Shown piece by piece: positions 9,508-18,891 of a stretch of DNA of 64,000 bases (positions are counted from its first letter, which is position 1; the number at the start of each line of letters is the position of its first letter). The notes beneath the pieces are model-generated. The model ran no database searches and was not told the origin of the DNA. It saw only the letters and a program-made list of their open reading frames with translations. Source of the DNA: an uncultured Ruminiclostridium sp. (GTDB taxonomy: Bacteria > Bacillota > Clostridia > Oscillospirales > Ruminococcaceae). The stretch spans positions 1-64,000 of the forward strand of contig CANRGJ010000010.1 of the NCBI GenBank assembly GCA_947630175.1. The letters run 5' to 3'. Made by a program: the position numbers and the translations under genes.

Positions 9508-9804
9508 TCATTCTATCGTAAGTATTTCGCTGAAACCTGTTATCTCGAAAATTTCGGAGATGGTCTCATTGACGTGTATGACCTTCATAGAGCCCTGACG
9601 GTTCATGACCTTCTGCGCGGAAAGAAGAACGCGAAGTCCCGCTGAGGACATATATTCAAGGTTTGCAAGGTCCAGAACGAGCTCCTCAATGCCGTTGACA
9701 GCGGTCTTGAGCTCCGCCTCAAGCTGCGGGGAGGTGCCAGTGTCAAGTCTGCCCTCAAGGGCAACGGTAAGTTTTTTGCCTTCAAGATTTTTTGTAATTG
9801 TCAT
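9508..9804 (-). CDS. STAS-domain anti-sigma factor antagonist
   Basis: 98-aa single STAS domain (SpoIIAA/RsbV-like). The phosphorylatable serine lies in LEYMSSAGLRVLLSA (about residues 50-65). In known systems the kinase (RsbW type) phosphorylates this serine and a PP2C phosphatase (SpoIIE/RsbU type) removes the phosphate; both partners are present in this locus (7975-8382 and 21480-23090). AAAGGAT precedes the ATG. Confidence 0.93.
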   Translation of the reverse strand: MTITKNLEGKKLTVALEGRLDTGTSPQLEAELKTAVNGIEELVLDLANLEYMSSAGLRVLLSAQKVMNRQGSMKVIHVNETISEIFEITGFSEILTIE

Positions 9805-9846
9805 TTCATCATATCCTTTCTTTATTATGATATATTATTTACTGAT

Positions 9847-12030
9847 TTAAACGTCCAGCCGCTGGCGTTCTACCAGCTCGGCAAATTTTCCGCCCAAGGC
9901 TATCAGCTCGTCGTAGGTGCCGTCCTCAACGATACGTCCTTTTTCGAGGAAGATTATCCTGTCACACTGCTTTATCGTCGAAAGGCGGTGGGCAATGACT
10001 ATCCTTGTGCATTTGAGCTTGTCAAGCGACTCGGACACCTTTTTCTGGGTCAGGTTGTCAAGTGCGGAGGTGGCCTCGTCCAGCATAAGTATTTTCGGCC
10101 TAGGCGCTACCGCCCTCGCTATCATCAGCCTCTGGCGCTGACCGCCTGAAATTCCTCCGGAACCCTCCGAGATAAGGGTGTGCATTCCCATCGGCATTGC
10201 CCTTATATCGTCGGCAATGCCCGCAAGCTCGGCGGCTTCCCATGCGGAGTCCATAGTAAGCTGCGGGGCGGAGATAGTTATGTTGGAGAAAACGTCGCCT
10301 GTAAAGAGCTTGCCGTTTTGCATTACGACGCCTATCTTGCGGCGGAGGGATTTAAGGTCGACAGTTGATATGTCCCTGCCGTCGTAATACACAGCACCTC
10401 GCTGCGGAGTCTCAAAGCCTAAAAGCAGTCTCATCAGCGTGGATTTTCCGCAGCCTGTGGCACCGACTATTGCAACGTACTGACCGGGGGTTATCTTAAG
10501 GGAAAGGTTGTCGAGTACGTTGGGCATATTCTCGTTATACCTGAACGTCACGTTGTTTATCTCAATGCCGCCTGCAAGCCTTGTTATTACCTGCTTGCCC
10601 TCGGAGACCTCGGGAACGGCGCCCAGTATCGGCTTTGCCATATCAAGTATCGGCTTTATGTTCGCAACGGTAAGGGCAATACCCGCAAGCGCGCTGAATG
10701 CGCCTGACACCATACCGTAGGCGGTGTTGAAGGCGTAGTAGTCGGCTACCGAAACGCCGCTTTGTATCGAGACGTAGTACATCACTATCATACCGATAGA
10801 GGATATCAGCATGGAAAGAACGCTGTTGTATTTTATATACGCAGGGGGATTGTATTCGATCTTAGCCTCGCGGGCGTGCTCGCTTGCCCATTTTGCGAAT
10901 ACCCTTTTTTCTGCTCCCGCAAGCTTTATCTTTTGTATGCCTGATATCATCGAGTAGCTGAGTCCGCTTTCCTTTGCGCCGAGCTCCATTGACATCTTTG
11001 AATATTTCATCTGCACCATCGAAGATACCACCGAGAACACGACGGTCACTATGATAATTATCAGCGCAGGAACGACGAGGGCAGGCGCGTATACGAAGAT
11101 CTGTCCTATGTAAATAAGCGAGAAAACGGAGGTAAGTCCCGTTGAGAGGAGAGTTGACACAAGCATATTGCAAAGCGAGCTTATGTACTGCGCGCGGCTG
11201 GAAAGTTCGCCCGAGCTGTACTCCTTAAAGAAGCCGGGCGGAAGGCTCATCACCCTCATCATCGTGGCAGACTGAACATAGATGGACATTTTTGTGTTCA
11301 TTCGCGCGAGCAAAAGCTCCTTTGCGGCGGATATCATAGTCTGCGAAATGCTGACGCAGATCAAAAATATCGCTACCGACCACAAAAGCCGTATGCTCTC
11401 AGCCTCGATAACGGTGGAGAAAATGAAGTTCTGGAGCTTCGGGGTTATAAGTCCCACGGCGGTGACGGTGAGCGCCGCTATGCCGTAAAGCACAAAGTCG
11501 GATATCGACATCGTTGAAAGAACGTATTTCAGAAGATCCGCTATCGAGAGCTTCTTGAGGGGGAACGGACGGTAGAAGGCTATTGCGTCGGGGTTGAAAT
11601 CGCCCTCGTTTTTTGACGTGACCTTTACCTTTTTGCCCGTTGCGCTGTCGGTAAAGCAGTAGCCTGTGAGCTTGCCCGGTATCATTGCAACGGTCGCGCC
11701 GTCGGATCTTCTGGTGACAAGATAGGGTCCTACCGCCTCCTTATACCAACCCTTGTCTAGCTTTACGGGTCTGCGCATAATGCCGTTAGGCCTTAAAAGA
11801 TATTCAAGCTGTTCGTTAAAGTCCTTAATGGTCTCGGGGACCTCACGGGGCTTTATATGATAATACCTTAGCACCTCAGCGACGGCGTTTTGTGAAAGCT
11901 TGGAATCGCCCGAGAACACTGCCGCCTCGTTTTTGCCTGTGACCGCGTCGGAAAGCTCTAAAAACGCTTTCTCAAAGGTTTGCTGATCGCTTTGCTTGCG
12001 TTCACTTATCTGTTCGTCAAACCAGCCCAT
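9847..12030 (-). CDS. NHLM bacteriocin-type ABC transporter, peptidase-less subunit
   Basis: 727-aa ABC exporter half-transporter: about 150 N-terminal residues (cNMP-like or degenerate domain typical of NHLM_micro_ABC2), six-helix membrane domain (about residues 165-440), and a nucleotide-binding domain with Walker A GATGCGKSTLM, signature SGGQRQRL and Walker B ILMLDEATSAL. It lacks the C39 Cys. NHLM clusters encode two paired ABC subunits; its partner is the gene at 12043. AGGGAGGTGATCTG precedes the ATG. Predicted to export processed peptides across the cytoplasmic membrane. Confidence 0.92.
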   Translation of the reverse strand: MGWFDEQISERKQSDQQTFEKAFLELSDAVTGKNEAAVFSGDSKLSQNAVAEVLRYYHIKPREVPETIKDFNEQLEYLLRPNGIMRRPVKLDKGWYKEAVGPYLVTRRSDGATVAMIPGKLTGYCFTDSATGKKVKVTSKNEGDFNPDAIAFYRPFPLKKLSIADLLKYVLSTMSISDFVLYGIAALTVTAVGLITPKLQNFIFSTVIEAESIRLLWSVAIFLICVSISQTMISAAKELLLARMNTKMSIYVQSATMMRVMSLPPGFFKEYSSGELSSRAQYISSLCNMLVSTLLSTGLTSVFSLIYIGQIFVYAPALVVPALIIIIVTVVFSVVSSMVQMKYSKMSMELGAKESGLSYSMISGIQKIKLAGAEKRVFAKWASEHAREAKIEYNPPAYIKYNSVLSMLISSIGMIVMYYVSIQSGVSVADYYAFNTAYGMVSGAFSALAGIALTVANIKPILDMAKPILGAVPEVSEGKQVITRLAGGIEINNVTFRYNENMPNVLDNLSLKITPGQYVAIVGATGCGKSTLMRLLLGFETPQRGAVYYDGRDISTVDLKSLRRKIGVVMQNGKLFTGDVFSNITISAPQLTMDSAWEAAELAGIADDIRAMPMGMHTLISEGSGGISGGQRQRLMIARAVAPRPKILMLDEATSALDNLTQKKVSESLDKLKCTRIVIAHRLSTIKQCDRIIFLEKGRIVEDGTYDELIALGGKFAELVERQRLDV

Positions 12031-12042
12031 CAGATCACCTCC

Positions 12043-14226
12043 CTATTCATTGGTGACGAGCTCGGTATAATAGCCGCCCTTTGCGTAGAGTTCGTCATGA
12101 GTACCGCGTTCAACGACCTTGCCGTTGTTTAAAACGATTATTTCGTCGCAGTCGCGTATCGTGGAAAGTCTGTGCGCCACGACGATACAGGTTATTCCCC
12201 TGTCCTTTATCGACTTGACTACTTCATATTCGGTCTTGGCGTCCAGCGCAGAGGTAGCTTCGTCAAGAATTATTATTGTGGGGTCCTGCGCCAGGACGCG
12301 GGCGATCTCCATTCTCTGACGCTGACCGCCTGAGAAGTCCTTGCCGCCCTCGGTGAGCTTGTAATTATATCCGCCCTCACGCATCATTATGTCCTCGTGG
12401 AGCTGTGCGTCCTTGGCGGCAAGTATCACTTCAAAATCCTTGATGGAGTTGTCCCACATTCTGATGTTGTTGGCAATGGTGTCCTCAAATAGGATTATGT
12501 CCTGGTCTACCACAGCAAGCGATCCTGTGAATACCGAACGGTCTATTTCGCTCATCGGCTTGCCGTCAAAGAGTATCTCGCCACTCCACGGGTGATAAAG
12601 CCCTGAAATAAGCTTTGAGAGCGTGGATTTTCCGCAGCCCGAGGTGCCGACGAACGCTACCCGTGAGCCGGGCTTTAAGCTCAGGTTGAAGTCCTCTATA
12701 AGCGGGTCGGCAAGCTTTGAATATCCGAACGTAACGTGCTTCATTTCAAGCGCGCCTGAGAGCTTGTCATACTCTTTATCTTCGTCGATCGTTTCGTTTT
12801 CGTAGTTCACGTCGGTGGGGTACTGCATAACGTCCTCGACACGCTCCATTTGGGTGCGCATCTCCTGAAGGGTCTGCCCTGCGGAGATAAGGGTCATAGC
12901 AGGGCCTGTAAAGGACCCAAGAAATCCCTGGAACGCCATTACCATACCCACGGTAAATTGACCCTCTATCGTGAGCCAGACGCCGAGTATCATAACCAGA
13001 ATGCCGGTTATCTGCGAAACGAGCCCCGGGATCGTGCCGAGATACTGGTTTAGCTTTGCAAACTTGACGCTTTGCGAGTTTACTCCCGCCTGATATCCCG
13101 CCCAGCGCTCGAAGTAGCCGTTCTCTGCGCCTGACGCCTTGATAGTCTCGATCATCTCGATACCCGCTACCGTTGCGGCGGCGAGCATTCCCGAATCACG
13201 CATCTGGACCCTGGTCAGGTTCACGCGCTTTTTCGAGATTATCCTCGACATAAATAGGTTGACAAATATAGAAGCGATACCGACAAGCGTAAGTATCCAG
13301 CTGTAACGGATCATAACCACGAGGTAGAACACCATCATTATAGCCTGCAGAACCAGCGGCGAAAAGGTGTTCACAAGGCTGTTTGCAATAGAGGCATTTG
13401 TGAACTGCCGCTGTTGGATATCTCCCGCCATTCTCTGGGAGAAGAACTCCATCGGCATTCTCAGCACCTTCCACATATAGGAGCTTGAGCCGTATATCTC
13501 CATTTTGCCGTTTATCTTAAGGGACGTCGACGCCTGTATCAGTGAGACCAATATCTGCACCGCTGTGATAAGCGAGAGCATAACGATAAACGGCATAAAC
13601 CAATTGGGGTTTTCATGCGTCAGAAGTCGGTCGAGGAAGATCCTCGAGAAAGCAGGGTTTATTATACCGATAAGGGAGGATATGAGGGTCGCAAATACTG
13701 TAAATGCGATAGCTGCGCCCGCACCTTTAAGTCTGCTTTTTGCAAAGTCTATTACGCTCTTTTGTTTGCCGCCGGGCTGGAAGTCTTCGCCGGGCTCGAA
13801 CATCATACAGATACCGGTGAAGGAGTTGTCAAACGTTTCCATTGACACTGAGTAGCTGCCCTTTGCAGGGTCGTTAAGGTATGCCTTGCCGCCCTTGAAA
13901 CCGTCAAGAACGACAAAGTGGTTGAAATTCCAGTGGATAATACACGGGAACCTGCCCTCGGTGCGAAGCTCCTCAGGTTCGTAGCGGTAGCCCTTTGCGA
14001 TAAGACCGTAGCTTCGTGCCGCCTTAAGTATGTTTCTGGCGTTCGAGCCGTCGCGGGAAACGCCGCAGTCGGCTCTGACCTGTTCAAGAGGTATCCATTT
14101 GCCGAAGTACGCAAGTATCATAGTCAGCGACGCCGCCCCGCACTCCAGAGCCTCCAGCTGCATAACTACCGGCACCTTTGCAACACCCTTCTGTACGGTG
14201 CTTTTAACTGTTTTTTCGGATCTCAC
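12043..14226 (-). CDS. NHLM bacteriocin-type ABC transporter with C39 leader peptidase
   Basis: Peptidase-containing exporter (NHLM_micro_ABC1 type), 727 aa from the chosen start. The N-terminal C39 domain has Cys29 (LEALECGAASLTMIL), His103 (NHFVVLDGF) and Asp119 (NDPAKG), which cut precursors after Gly-Gly. Then come the membrane domain and NBD (GTSGCGKSTLSKL, SGGQRQRMEIA, IIILDEATSAL). The frame continues upstream to 14295, but the promoter's -10 box (14267-14272) lies inside that extension, so translation must start downstream; GTG 14226 is the best fit, GTG 14241 the alternative. First gene of the export operon. Confidence 0.92.
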   Translation of the reverse strand: MRSEKTVKSTVQKGVAKVPVVMQLEALECGAASLTMILAYFGKWIPLEQVRADCGVSRDGSNARNILKAARSYGLIAKGYRYEPEELRTEGRFPCIIHWNFNHFVVLDGFKGGKAYLNDPAKGSYSVSMETFDNSFTGICMMFEPGEDFQPGGKQKSVIDFAKSRLKGAGAAIAFTVFATLISSLIGIINPAFSRIFLDRLLTHENPNWFMPFIVMLSLITAVQILVSLIQASTSLKINGKMEIYGSSSYMWKVLRMPMEFFSQRMAGDIQQRQFTNASIANSLVNTFSPLVLQAIMMVFYLVVMIRYSWILTLVGIASIFVNLFMSRIISKKRVNLTRVQMRDSGMLAAATVAGIEMIETIKASGAENGYFERWAGYQAGVNSQSVKFAKLNQYLGTIPGLVSQITGILVMILGVWLTIEGQFTVGMVMAFQGFLGSFTGPAMTLISAGQTLQEMRTQMERVEDVMQYPTDVNYENETIDEDKEYDKLSGALEMKHVTFGYSKLADPLIEDFNLSLKPGSRVAFVGTSGCGKSTLSKLISGLYHPWSGEILFDGKPMSEIDRSVFTGSLAVVDQDIILFEDTIANNIRMWDNSIKDFEVILAAKDAQLHEDIMMREGGYNYKLTEGGKDFSGGQRQRMEIARVLAQDPTIIILDEATSALDAKTEYEVVKSIKDRGITCIVVAHRLSTIRDCDEIIVLNNGKVVERGTHDELYAKGGYYTELVTNE

Positions 14227-14266
14227 TGCGCTGTAACACACCCTTTGTCTTTTGAATATCACACTA

Positions 14267-14305
14267 ATTATACCACACTTGACTCGCCTGTGCAATGTTG
14301 TTTGC
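14267..14305 (-). promoter_or_regulatory. Promoter of the export operon with LytTR half-site
   Basis: Minus strand: -10 TATAAT (14272-14267) with an extended TGG, a TTGCAC -35-like hexamer (14295-14290) at 17 bp, and the 10-mer GCAAACAACA (14305-14296) exactly 23 bp from the -10 and preceded by AGC, as at the other sites of this locus. The distal half-site expected 20 bp further upstream is degenerate. Confidence 0.7.
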
Positions 14306-14370
14306 GCTAAATTCAGACCGCATAAAACAGACGGCGGGGTAATAACACGAAAATCCGACCCTCTTATGTC

Positions 14371-14429
14371 GCAGACTACATTTTTTCAGCGCAGATTACA
14401 TAGCGCCGACGGATATTATGTGATATAAT
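14371..14429 (+). promoter_or_regulatory. LytTR-type promoter of the PAP2 gene
   Basis: Direct repeats GCAGACTACA (14371-14380) and GCAGATTACA (14391-14400), 20-bp period; then 23 bp to TATAAT (14424-14429). There is no good -35 hexamer, as expected for an activator-dependent promoter. Confidence 0.8.
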
Positions 14430-14467
14430 GTATAGGTAATTTCTGTTAAACTAAAGGAGAGAAAAGT

Positions 14468-15442
14468 ATGGATATTGATTATCTTTTGCTGCTTCAGAGC
14501 TTGCGTGAGGCGACGGGCGGGATATTGGACGGCTTTATGGAGGTTGTCACAAAGCTGGGTGAGGCCTCTATTGTTACCCTTCTTGTCGCGGCGGTGTATT
14601 GGTGTATAGACAAGCGGGAGGGGATATACCTTATGCTCACGTTTTATTATAACCGGGTCGTAAATGCGTTTTTTAAGATAACCGCCTGCGTTTACCGCCC
14701 GTGGATACGGGACGCAAGGGTGGTTCCCGTTCAGGGCGCAATGGCAGACGCCACCGGATATTCCTTCCCAAGCGGACATTCCGCCAACGCCTCAAGCTTT
14801 TTCGGCGGGCTTGCGATGAAAAAGGGACGAAACAAAATTTTCAGGGTGCTTTTAATAGTCCTTGTCCTGCTGATAGGCTTTTCACGCAACTATCTGGGCG
14901 TTCACACACCGCAGGACGTCATCGTGTCGATAATCCTTGCCGCTGTGCTTTTGTTTGCGTTTCGCGCGCTGCTTAGCTGGGTGGATAAAAACCCTGGGAA
15001 GGACTGGATAGTTCTTCTTTGCGGGGCGGCGCTCTGCGTTATACTCGTCGTATATGCCTCCGTGAAATCCTACCCGATGGACTACGACGCCGCGGGAGAG
15101 CTTATAGTCGATCCTGCAAAAATGTCTGCCGACGCCTTCAAAAATGCAGGTATGGGGCTGGGGTTCATACTGGGGTGGTTTTTGGAAAGAAGATTCATCA
15201 AATTCGACTGCGGGGGCGGAATTATCGCACGAATAATCCGCTACGCTGTCTGCGCGGGAATATATTTTTTAATGAAGGAATACGCCGCGCCGCTTGTATC
15301 CGACCTGATAGCGGGCGGGATAGGAAAGGCCTGCGAGCAGTTTGTGCTGATACTTTACATAACCGCCGGGGCGCCGCTTATAATAAACGGTCTGAACGCG
15401 ATCGGAAAGCGGATAAAAAAATCAAATCAGCCGAAAATATAG
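14468..15442 (+). CDS. PAP2-family membrane phosphatase
   Basis: 324-aa polytopic phosphatase. The three PAP2 motifs are present: CVYRPWIRD (motif 1), FPSGHSANA (motif 2, catalytic His) and FSRNYLGVHTPQDV (motif 3). Such enzymes act on undecaprenyl pyrophosphate or lipid phosphates at the membrane. AAGGAG lies 9 nt upstream of the ATG. It sits under its own LytTR-type promoter, divergent from the export operon, which suggests a role in the peptide system, possibly self-protection through the lipid carrier pool (inference). Confidence 0.9.
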   Translation: MDIDYLLLLQSLREATGGILDGFMEVVTKLGEASIVTLLVAAVYWCIDKREGIYLMLTFYYNRVVNAFFKITACVYRPWIRDARVVPVQGAMADATGYSFPSGHSANASSFFGGLAMKKGRNKIFRVLLIVLVLLIGFSRNYLGVHTPQDVIVSIILAAVLLFAFRALLSWVDKNPGKDWIVLLCGAALCVILVVYASVKSYPMDYDAAGELIVDPAKMSADAFKNAGMGLGFILGWFLERRFIKFDCGGGIIARIIRYAVCAGIYFLMKEYAAPLVSDLIAGGIGKACEQFVLILYITAGAPLIINGLNAIGKRIKKSNQPKI

Positions 15443-15515
15443 GGAAAAAACCGTCAAAAAGTGTGGTCTGCGGCATATTTTTGCCGCAGATTACATTTAT
15501 CTCATTTTCAGGCAG

Positions 15516-15544
15516 TTGAAATAATTTCGTCAATATGTTATAAT
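15516..15544 (+). promoter_or_regulatory. Promoter of the kinase-regulator operon
   Basis: TTGAAA (15516-15521), a 17-bp spacer and TATAAT (15539-15544): a good sigma-A promoter. One LytTR-like 10-mer GCAGATTACA lies upstream at 15486-15495 inside a hairpin (GCGGCA/TGCCGC), 43 bp from the -10, which equals 23 plus one 20-bp period. Likely basal expression with possible weak autoregulation. Confidence 0.7.
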
Positions 15545-15639
15545 TTATATGTGTGTTATTCGTTTAACGGACACATAAATATTGTTGGTTATTATGCCGG
15601 GCGGCTGCCTGACATTCCGACACAGTCCTGGTGATCACT

Positions 15640-17270
15640 ATGAAAAAAATAAAAATTTTTATACTGATAACGGTCTTCATAGCTGCGTGCGTTGCGATAA
15701 GCGGACTGTTTTCGTTTTTTCCAATACTTCCGATGTTTACAACGATATACTTGACGAAACTGTCTTCAGCTTTATTCCCGACGACGGCAGCGGGGAAACA
15801 GTTATCCCCAGCGACAAAATATATGAGCAGGAGATACGTTTCGACGGAGTTTACAAAACGGTATACGTCATCGACGGCGATTTCAAGACCCTGAGTATAA
15901 GCATGGGCGCAGGAGAGGCGGAGATAACGGTGGACGGCGAGACGGTGTTTTCCGGCGCGGTCCCCAGCGGGCAGAACATTTCCAACCCCTCGGGGATAGA
16001 TATTTCGGTGTCGCCGCTTGAAAATGAAAAGACGGTGACGGTGAAGGTGAGATACACCGATCCGCAGAACTATATTTTTCCGATAATAATATCTGTGAGC
16101 AACTCCGTCGCGCACGACCTTCAGGTCGCAAGGATCACGACACCGTCGGCGATATTTGCGGGGATCTCAGGGATATGCTTCCTGCTCACCATAGGTCTGT
16201 TTCTGATGAGCATATATTTTTCATCACCCGATTTCAGCCTTATCTTCCTTGCGGTCGCAAGTATTTCCTTCTGCCTATGCCGATTAAAGGAGACAGGCAC
16301 GTTAGTGCTTGACTGGAGTTATTCCGAGCAGATGTTTCAGGTACTTCGCTATTCTATTGCGCCGATGGTGCTTTTGTTTATCATATTAAACCTTAAAAAG
16401 CCGGTGCTTCGGTATATACTTATATTCTTAGGGGTCATTGCGGCGCTGATAATCTCTGCGAACGTCATAACCATCATATTTGACAATGTGCCTTCGGTAT
16501 TTCTGGAGCTGCAACTGCTCGGTTCGCTCATTTACTCCCAGTCGTTCTCAAACGCAATAATCGTCGTCTCAAACTATCTGATACTCGCCTGTGCTCTTGC
16601 GGTGGCGGTATACCACGTCCGTGAATCGGTGAAGATACAGGCAGACAAGATAGCACTTGAAAGCCAGAACAGGGCGATACTCTCGGCGTATAAGAATATC
16701 GTCGCGGGGGTGCGGCGAACTGCCGAGGTGCGGCACGAATGGAAGCACGACCTTATGACCCTTTCGCTTTTATACGAGCAGGGACGTACGGAGGAGATAG
16801 GAAAATACCTGGACGAAAAGAGCAGCTTCATTAACGGCGGCGAGAGGCTGAGCTACGCCAAATCGGCGGTACTGGACGTTATTCTCAACTCCGCTTCAGC
16901 AAGAGCCGCCGAGGAGGGCGTTAAGCTCACGGTGCAGGTGAGCGCACCTGCGGAGCTGGGCATACGGGACGAGGACCTTTGCCAGCTAATTATGAATATG
17001 TTTGACAATGCCTTTAACGCCTGCATGGCAGTAAGCGAGGAGAAAAGATATATCGACTTCTCCGCTTCGCTCAAAAACGGGTATCTCAACATTCGCTGTG
17101 CAAACAGCTATATTTTGCCGAAGGGCAAGCAGAAAAAGGACATCACCAACCACGGTTTCGGAATTCTTACAATGAAGAAAATATGCTCACGCTATGGTTC
17201 GGAGCTTGTGATAAAAAGAGAAAACGACGAGTTTATCGCCATGACTGCCCTCGAAACTAACGGTCAATAA
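15640..17270 (+). CDS. 7TM sensor histidine kinase (GHKL), apparent frameshift near 15717
   Basis: Membrane sensor kinase partner of the LytTR regulator. ATG 15640 opens with a signal-anchor (MKKIKIFILITVFIAACVAI), but the rest of the protein is in another frame; the frames join at a run of six T around 15715-15722. After the junction come an extracytoplasmic beta domain (about 140 residues), seven or so membrane helices (7TMR-DISM-like), the phospho-acceptor region EVRHEWKHDLMTL, the N-box LCQLIMNMFDNAFNACM and the G2 HGFGILTMKK. The alternative is a TTG start at 15582 in the second frame, which lacks any hydrophobic N-terminus. Either a 1-nt indel, a sequencing error or slippage. Confidence 0.8.
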
Positions 17271-17283
17271 AGGAGGAAGCGGT

Positions 17284-18006
17284 ATGCCGTCATATAAATA
17301 TACCATCGCCATCTGCGACGACGACAAGGAATTTGTCCGACAGATGGGAAGGCTTTGTATGAACGCAATGGAAAAGCTTAAGATCCAGTACGTCCTGAAG
17401 GAATATTACAGCGAGCAGGACGTACTTCGGTACGTCGCGCAGGGCGGAAAGCTGGACCTGATGTTTCTGGACATACGGCTCGGGAACAAAAGCGGGATAG
17501 ATCTGGCGCGGATACTCAAGGAGCGAGGAGAGGAAATATCCATCGTTCTTATGACGGTGGACGACAGCTTTTTGCTGGCGGGATATTCTGTACAGCCTGT
17601 ATATTTCCTGATGAAGCCGATAGATCCCGCCGAGCTTGAAAAAGCGATCAGGTCAGATCTTAAGCGGAGGATATGGACGAAAAACGTCTTTATCAAGTGC
17701 GACAGAAAGCAGATACCCGTTCCTTTGGAGAGCATACTTTATCTCGAGGTGATAGACCACCTGACGACGGTACATACCAGAAAGGCAGACTATGTTTCAC
17801 GAACGACCTTTACCGAACTGATAAACGAGCTGCCCCAGTCCTGCTTTGCAAGGTGTCATAACTCGTTTGCGGTGAATCTGGCGAGGGTGACGCATATCTC
17901 CCGTCTGGGAGGAGTGGCGCTTGACTGCCGCGTGACGCTTCCCATCGGAAGAAAATATTACGACAGCTTCAGAAAGAGCTTTATTGAGTATATGAACACG
18001 TTCTGA
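17284..18006 (+). CDS. LytTR-family response regulator
   Basis: 240-aa regulator: receiver domain (residues about 1-125) with acidic pocket ICDDDKEF, phospho-acceptor Asp in LMFLDIRLG and conserved Lys in FLMKPID, then a LytTR DNA-binding domain (about 135-240: ESILYLEVIDHLTTVHT, FARCHNSFAVNLARV). AgrA, ComE and BlpR have this plan and bind tandem repeats of about 10 bp with a 20-22 bp period. Exactly such repeats precede operons in this locus. AAGGAGG precedes the ATG; it lies 13 bp after the kinase gene, same operon. Confidence 0.95.
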   Translation: MPSYKYTIAICDDDKEFVRQMGRLCMNAMEKLKIQYVLKEYYSEQDVLRYVAQGGKLDLMFLDIRLGNKSGIDLARILKERGEEISIVLMTVDDSFLLAGYSVQPVYFLMKPIDPAELEKAIRSDLKRRIWTKNVFIKCDRKQIPVPLESILYLEVIDHLTTVHTRKADYVSRTTFTELINELPQSCFARCHNSFAVNLARVTHISRLGGVALDCRVTLPIGRKYYDSFRKSFIEYMNTF

Positions 18007-18009
18007 ACA

Positions 18010-18046
18010 AGAAAAGACCCGACTTATAAGAAGTCGGGTCTTTTCT
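18010..18046. terminator. Bidirectional terminator
   Basis: Stem AGAAAAGACCCGACTT with its complement around a 5-nt loop; T-run on each strand. Ends both the kinase-regulator operon and the convergent two-peptide operon. Confidence 0.9.
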
Positions 18047-18078
18047 GCTTCGTGCTGTTATGAAGTGAAGTTGATCGC

Positions 18079-18279
18079 TTATTTAATGTCGCATTTTCCG
18101 AAGCCTATGCCAGGTATATTAACGTAATGTACACAGTGCCTACAACAATATTCGTACGGTATATAAGTCAATGCTGTCGGCTCAAATTGGTCACATATTT
18201 CGTGGTAGCCTGTTACAGTGTACCCCCCCCCGATTTTTTCCAGCTCTTCATCGCTCATAAGGTTCTTTTCCTTTTCCAT
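18079..18279 (-). CDS. Short-leader Cys-rich precursor peptide with G9 tract
   Basis: 66-aa predicted precursor. Leader MEKEKNLMSDEELEKIGGG, then a 47-residue core with five Cys: C in HEICDQFEP, CCRHC, and GKCDIK. This matches the four-Cys plan of the other short-leader peptides (C-x2-F-E, CxxC, final C). ATG 18279 has GGAGGAGATCTAT upstream; the frame extends to 18309 without a ribosome binding site. The Gly-Gly-Gly cleavage motif is encoded by an uninterrupted run of nine G, so one-base slippage would separate leader from core. Second gene after 18323-18571. Confidence 0.8.
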   Translation of the reverse strand: MEKEKNLMSDEELEKIGGGYTVTGYHEICDQFEPTALTYIPYEYCCRHCVHYVNIPGIGFGKCDIK

Positions 18280-18322
18280 ATAGATCTCCTCCTGTTTGTT
18301 TTTTGTCAATGCATTTCCTGCG

Positions 18323-18571
18323 TCAGATAAAGGCGTGACCCAATCTGCATACTTCCCGCGCTGTGTCGTAATTCAGGCAATAGCGGCAGACTGTCCGTGA
18401 AATGCCGCCGCTGCCGCAGAAATGTATCTTATCGGTGCAGGGGCAGCGGCAGGACGCACAGATCCAGTCACCGCAGGAGCTGTAATTGGAGGATATGTCC
18501 TCTGTATCAGCACTGTCAGTTCCTCCCGAAACATTAAACAGCTGGTCATCTGATAAAATACCGTTTGCCAC
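18323..18571 (-). CDS. Short-leader Cys-rich precursor peptide (nine Cys)
   Basis: 82-aa predicted precursor with GTG start (AAGGAGGTGCGAC upstream). The frame is open to 18610, but the promoter's -10 at 18599-18604 excludes that start. Leader MANGILSDDQLFNVSGG ends in Gly-Gly; the core has nine Cys, with CGDWICASCRCPC followed by VCRYCLNYDTAREVC. The W-x-C-x2-C element and the final C-x2-C-x-[NYH]...C element are also found in the Nif11-led cores. First gene of a two-peptide operon directly under a LytTR-type promoter. Confidence 0.78.
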   Translation of the reverse strand: MANGILSDDQLFNVSGGTDSADTEDISSNYSSCGDWICASCRCPCTDKIHFCGSGGISRTVCRYCLNYDTAREVCRLGHAFI

Positions 18572-18598
18572 GTCGCACCTCCTTTTCCGTCTGTATAT

Positions 18599-18657
18599 AT
18601 TATAGCACATTTAAACCCGCCGTGACGTGTTATCTGCGCTGTTTTTGTGCCGATTGC
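18599..18657 (-). promoter_or_regulatory. LytTR-type promoter of the two-peptide operon
   Basis: Minus strand: distal GCAATCGGCA (18657-18648), proximal GCAGATAACA (18637-18628), 20-bp period; 23 bp to TATAAT (18604-18599). The GTCGCA and CAGCGCAGA contexts equal those of the other sites. Confidence 0.8.
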
Positions 18658-18710
18658 GACATACAGACAAAAAGCCTGAAAATGCCCGCTGTTTGCGGCT
18701 TATAATTTCC

Positions 18711-18749
18711 GCAGACAACACGTCGGCAGGTCGAAAAATATGGTATAAT
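18711..18749 (+). promoter_or_regulatory. LytTR-type promoter upstream of the MATE operon
   Basis: Proximal GCAGACAACA (18711-18720), 23 bp to TATAAT (18744-18749, extended TGG). The distal repeat position (18691-18700) does not match. The start codon of the MATE gene is 143 bp after the -10, leaving a long A+T-rich leader. Confidence 0.65.
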
Positions 18750-18891
18750 AATCGAAGGCTGTTATTATATTTATATTTTAAGCCGCCCTTTTGCTCCCTG
18801 ACTATGCGGGGAACAGAAAAAAGACGGCTGATTATATACAAAACTTTCATTTTATGATATAATATGATATAATAAAATATACTCTATATTT

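Noticed and set aside
14227-14295. N-terminal extension of the C39 exporter frame
   Set aside because: The promoter's -10 box (14267-14272) lies inside the extension, so it cannot be in the mRNA from that promoter; the C39 domain starts after it.
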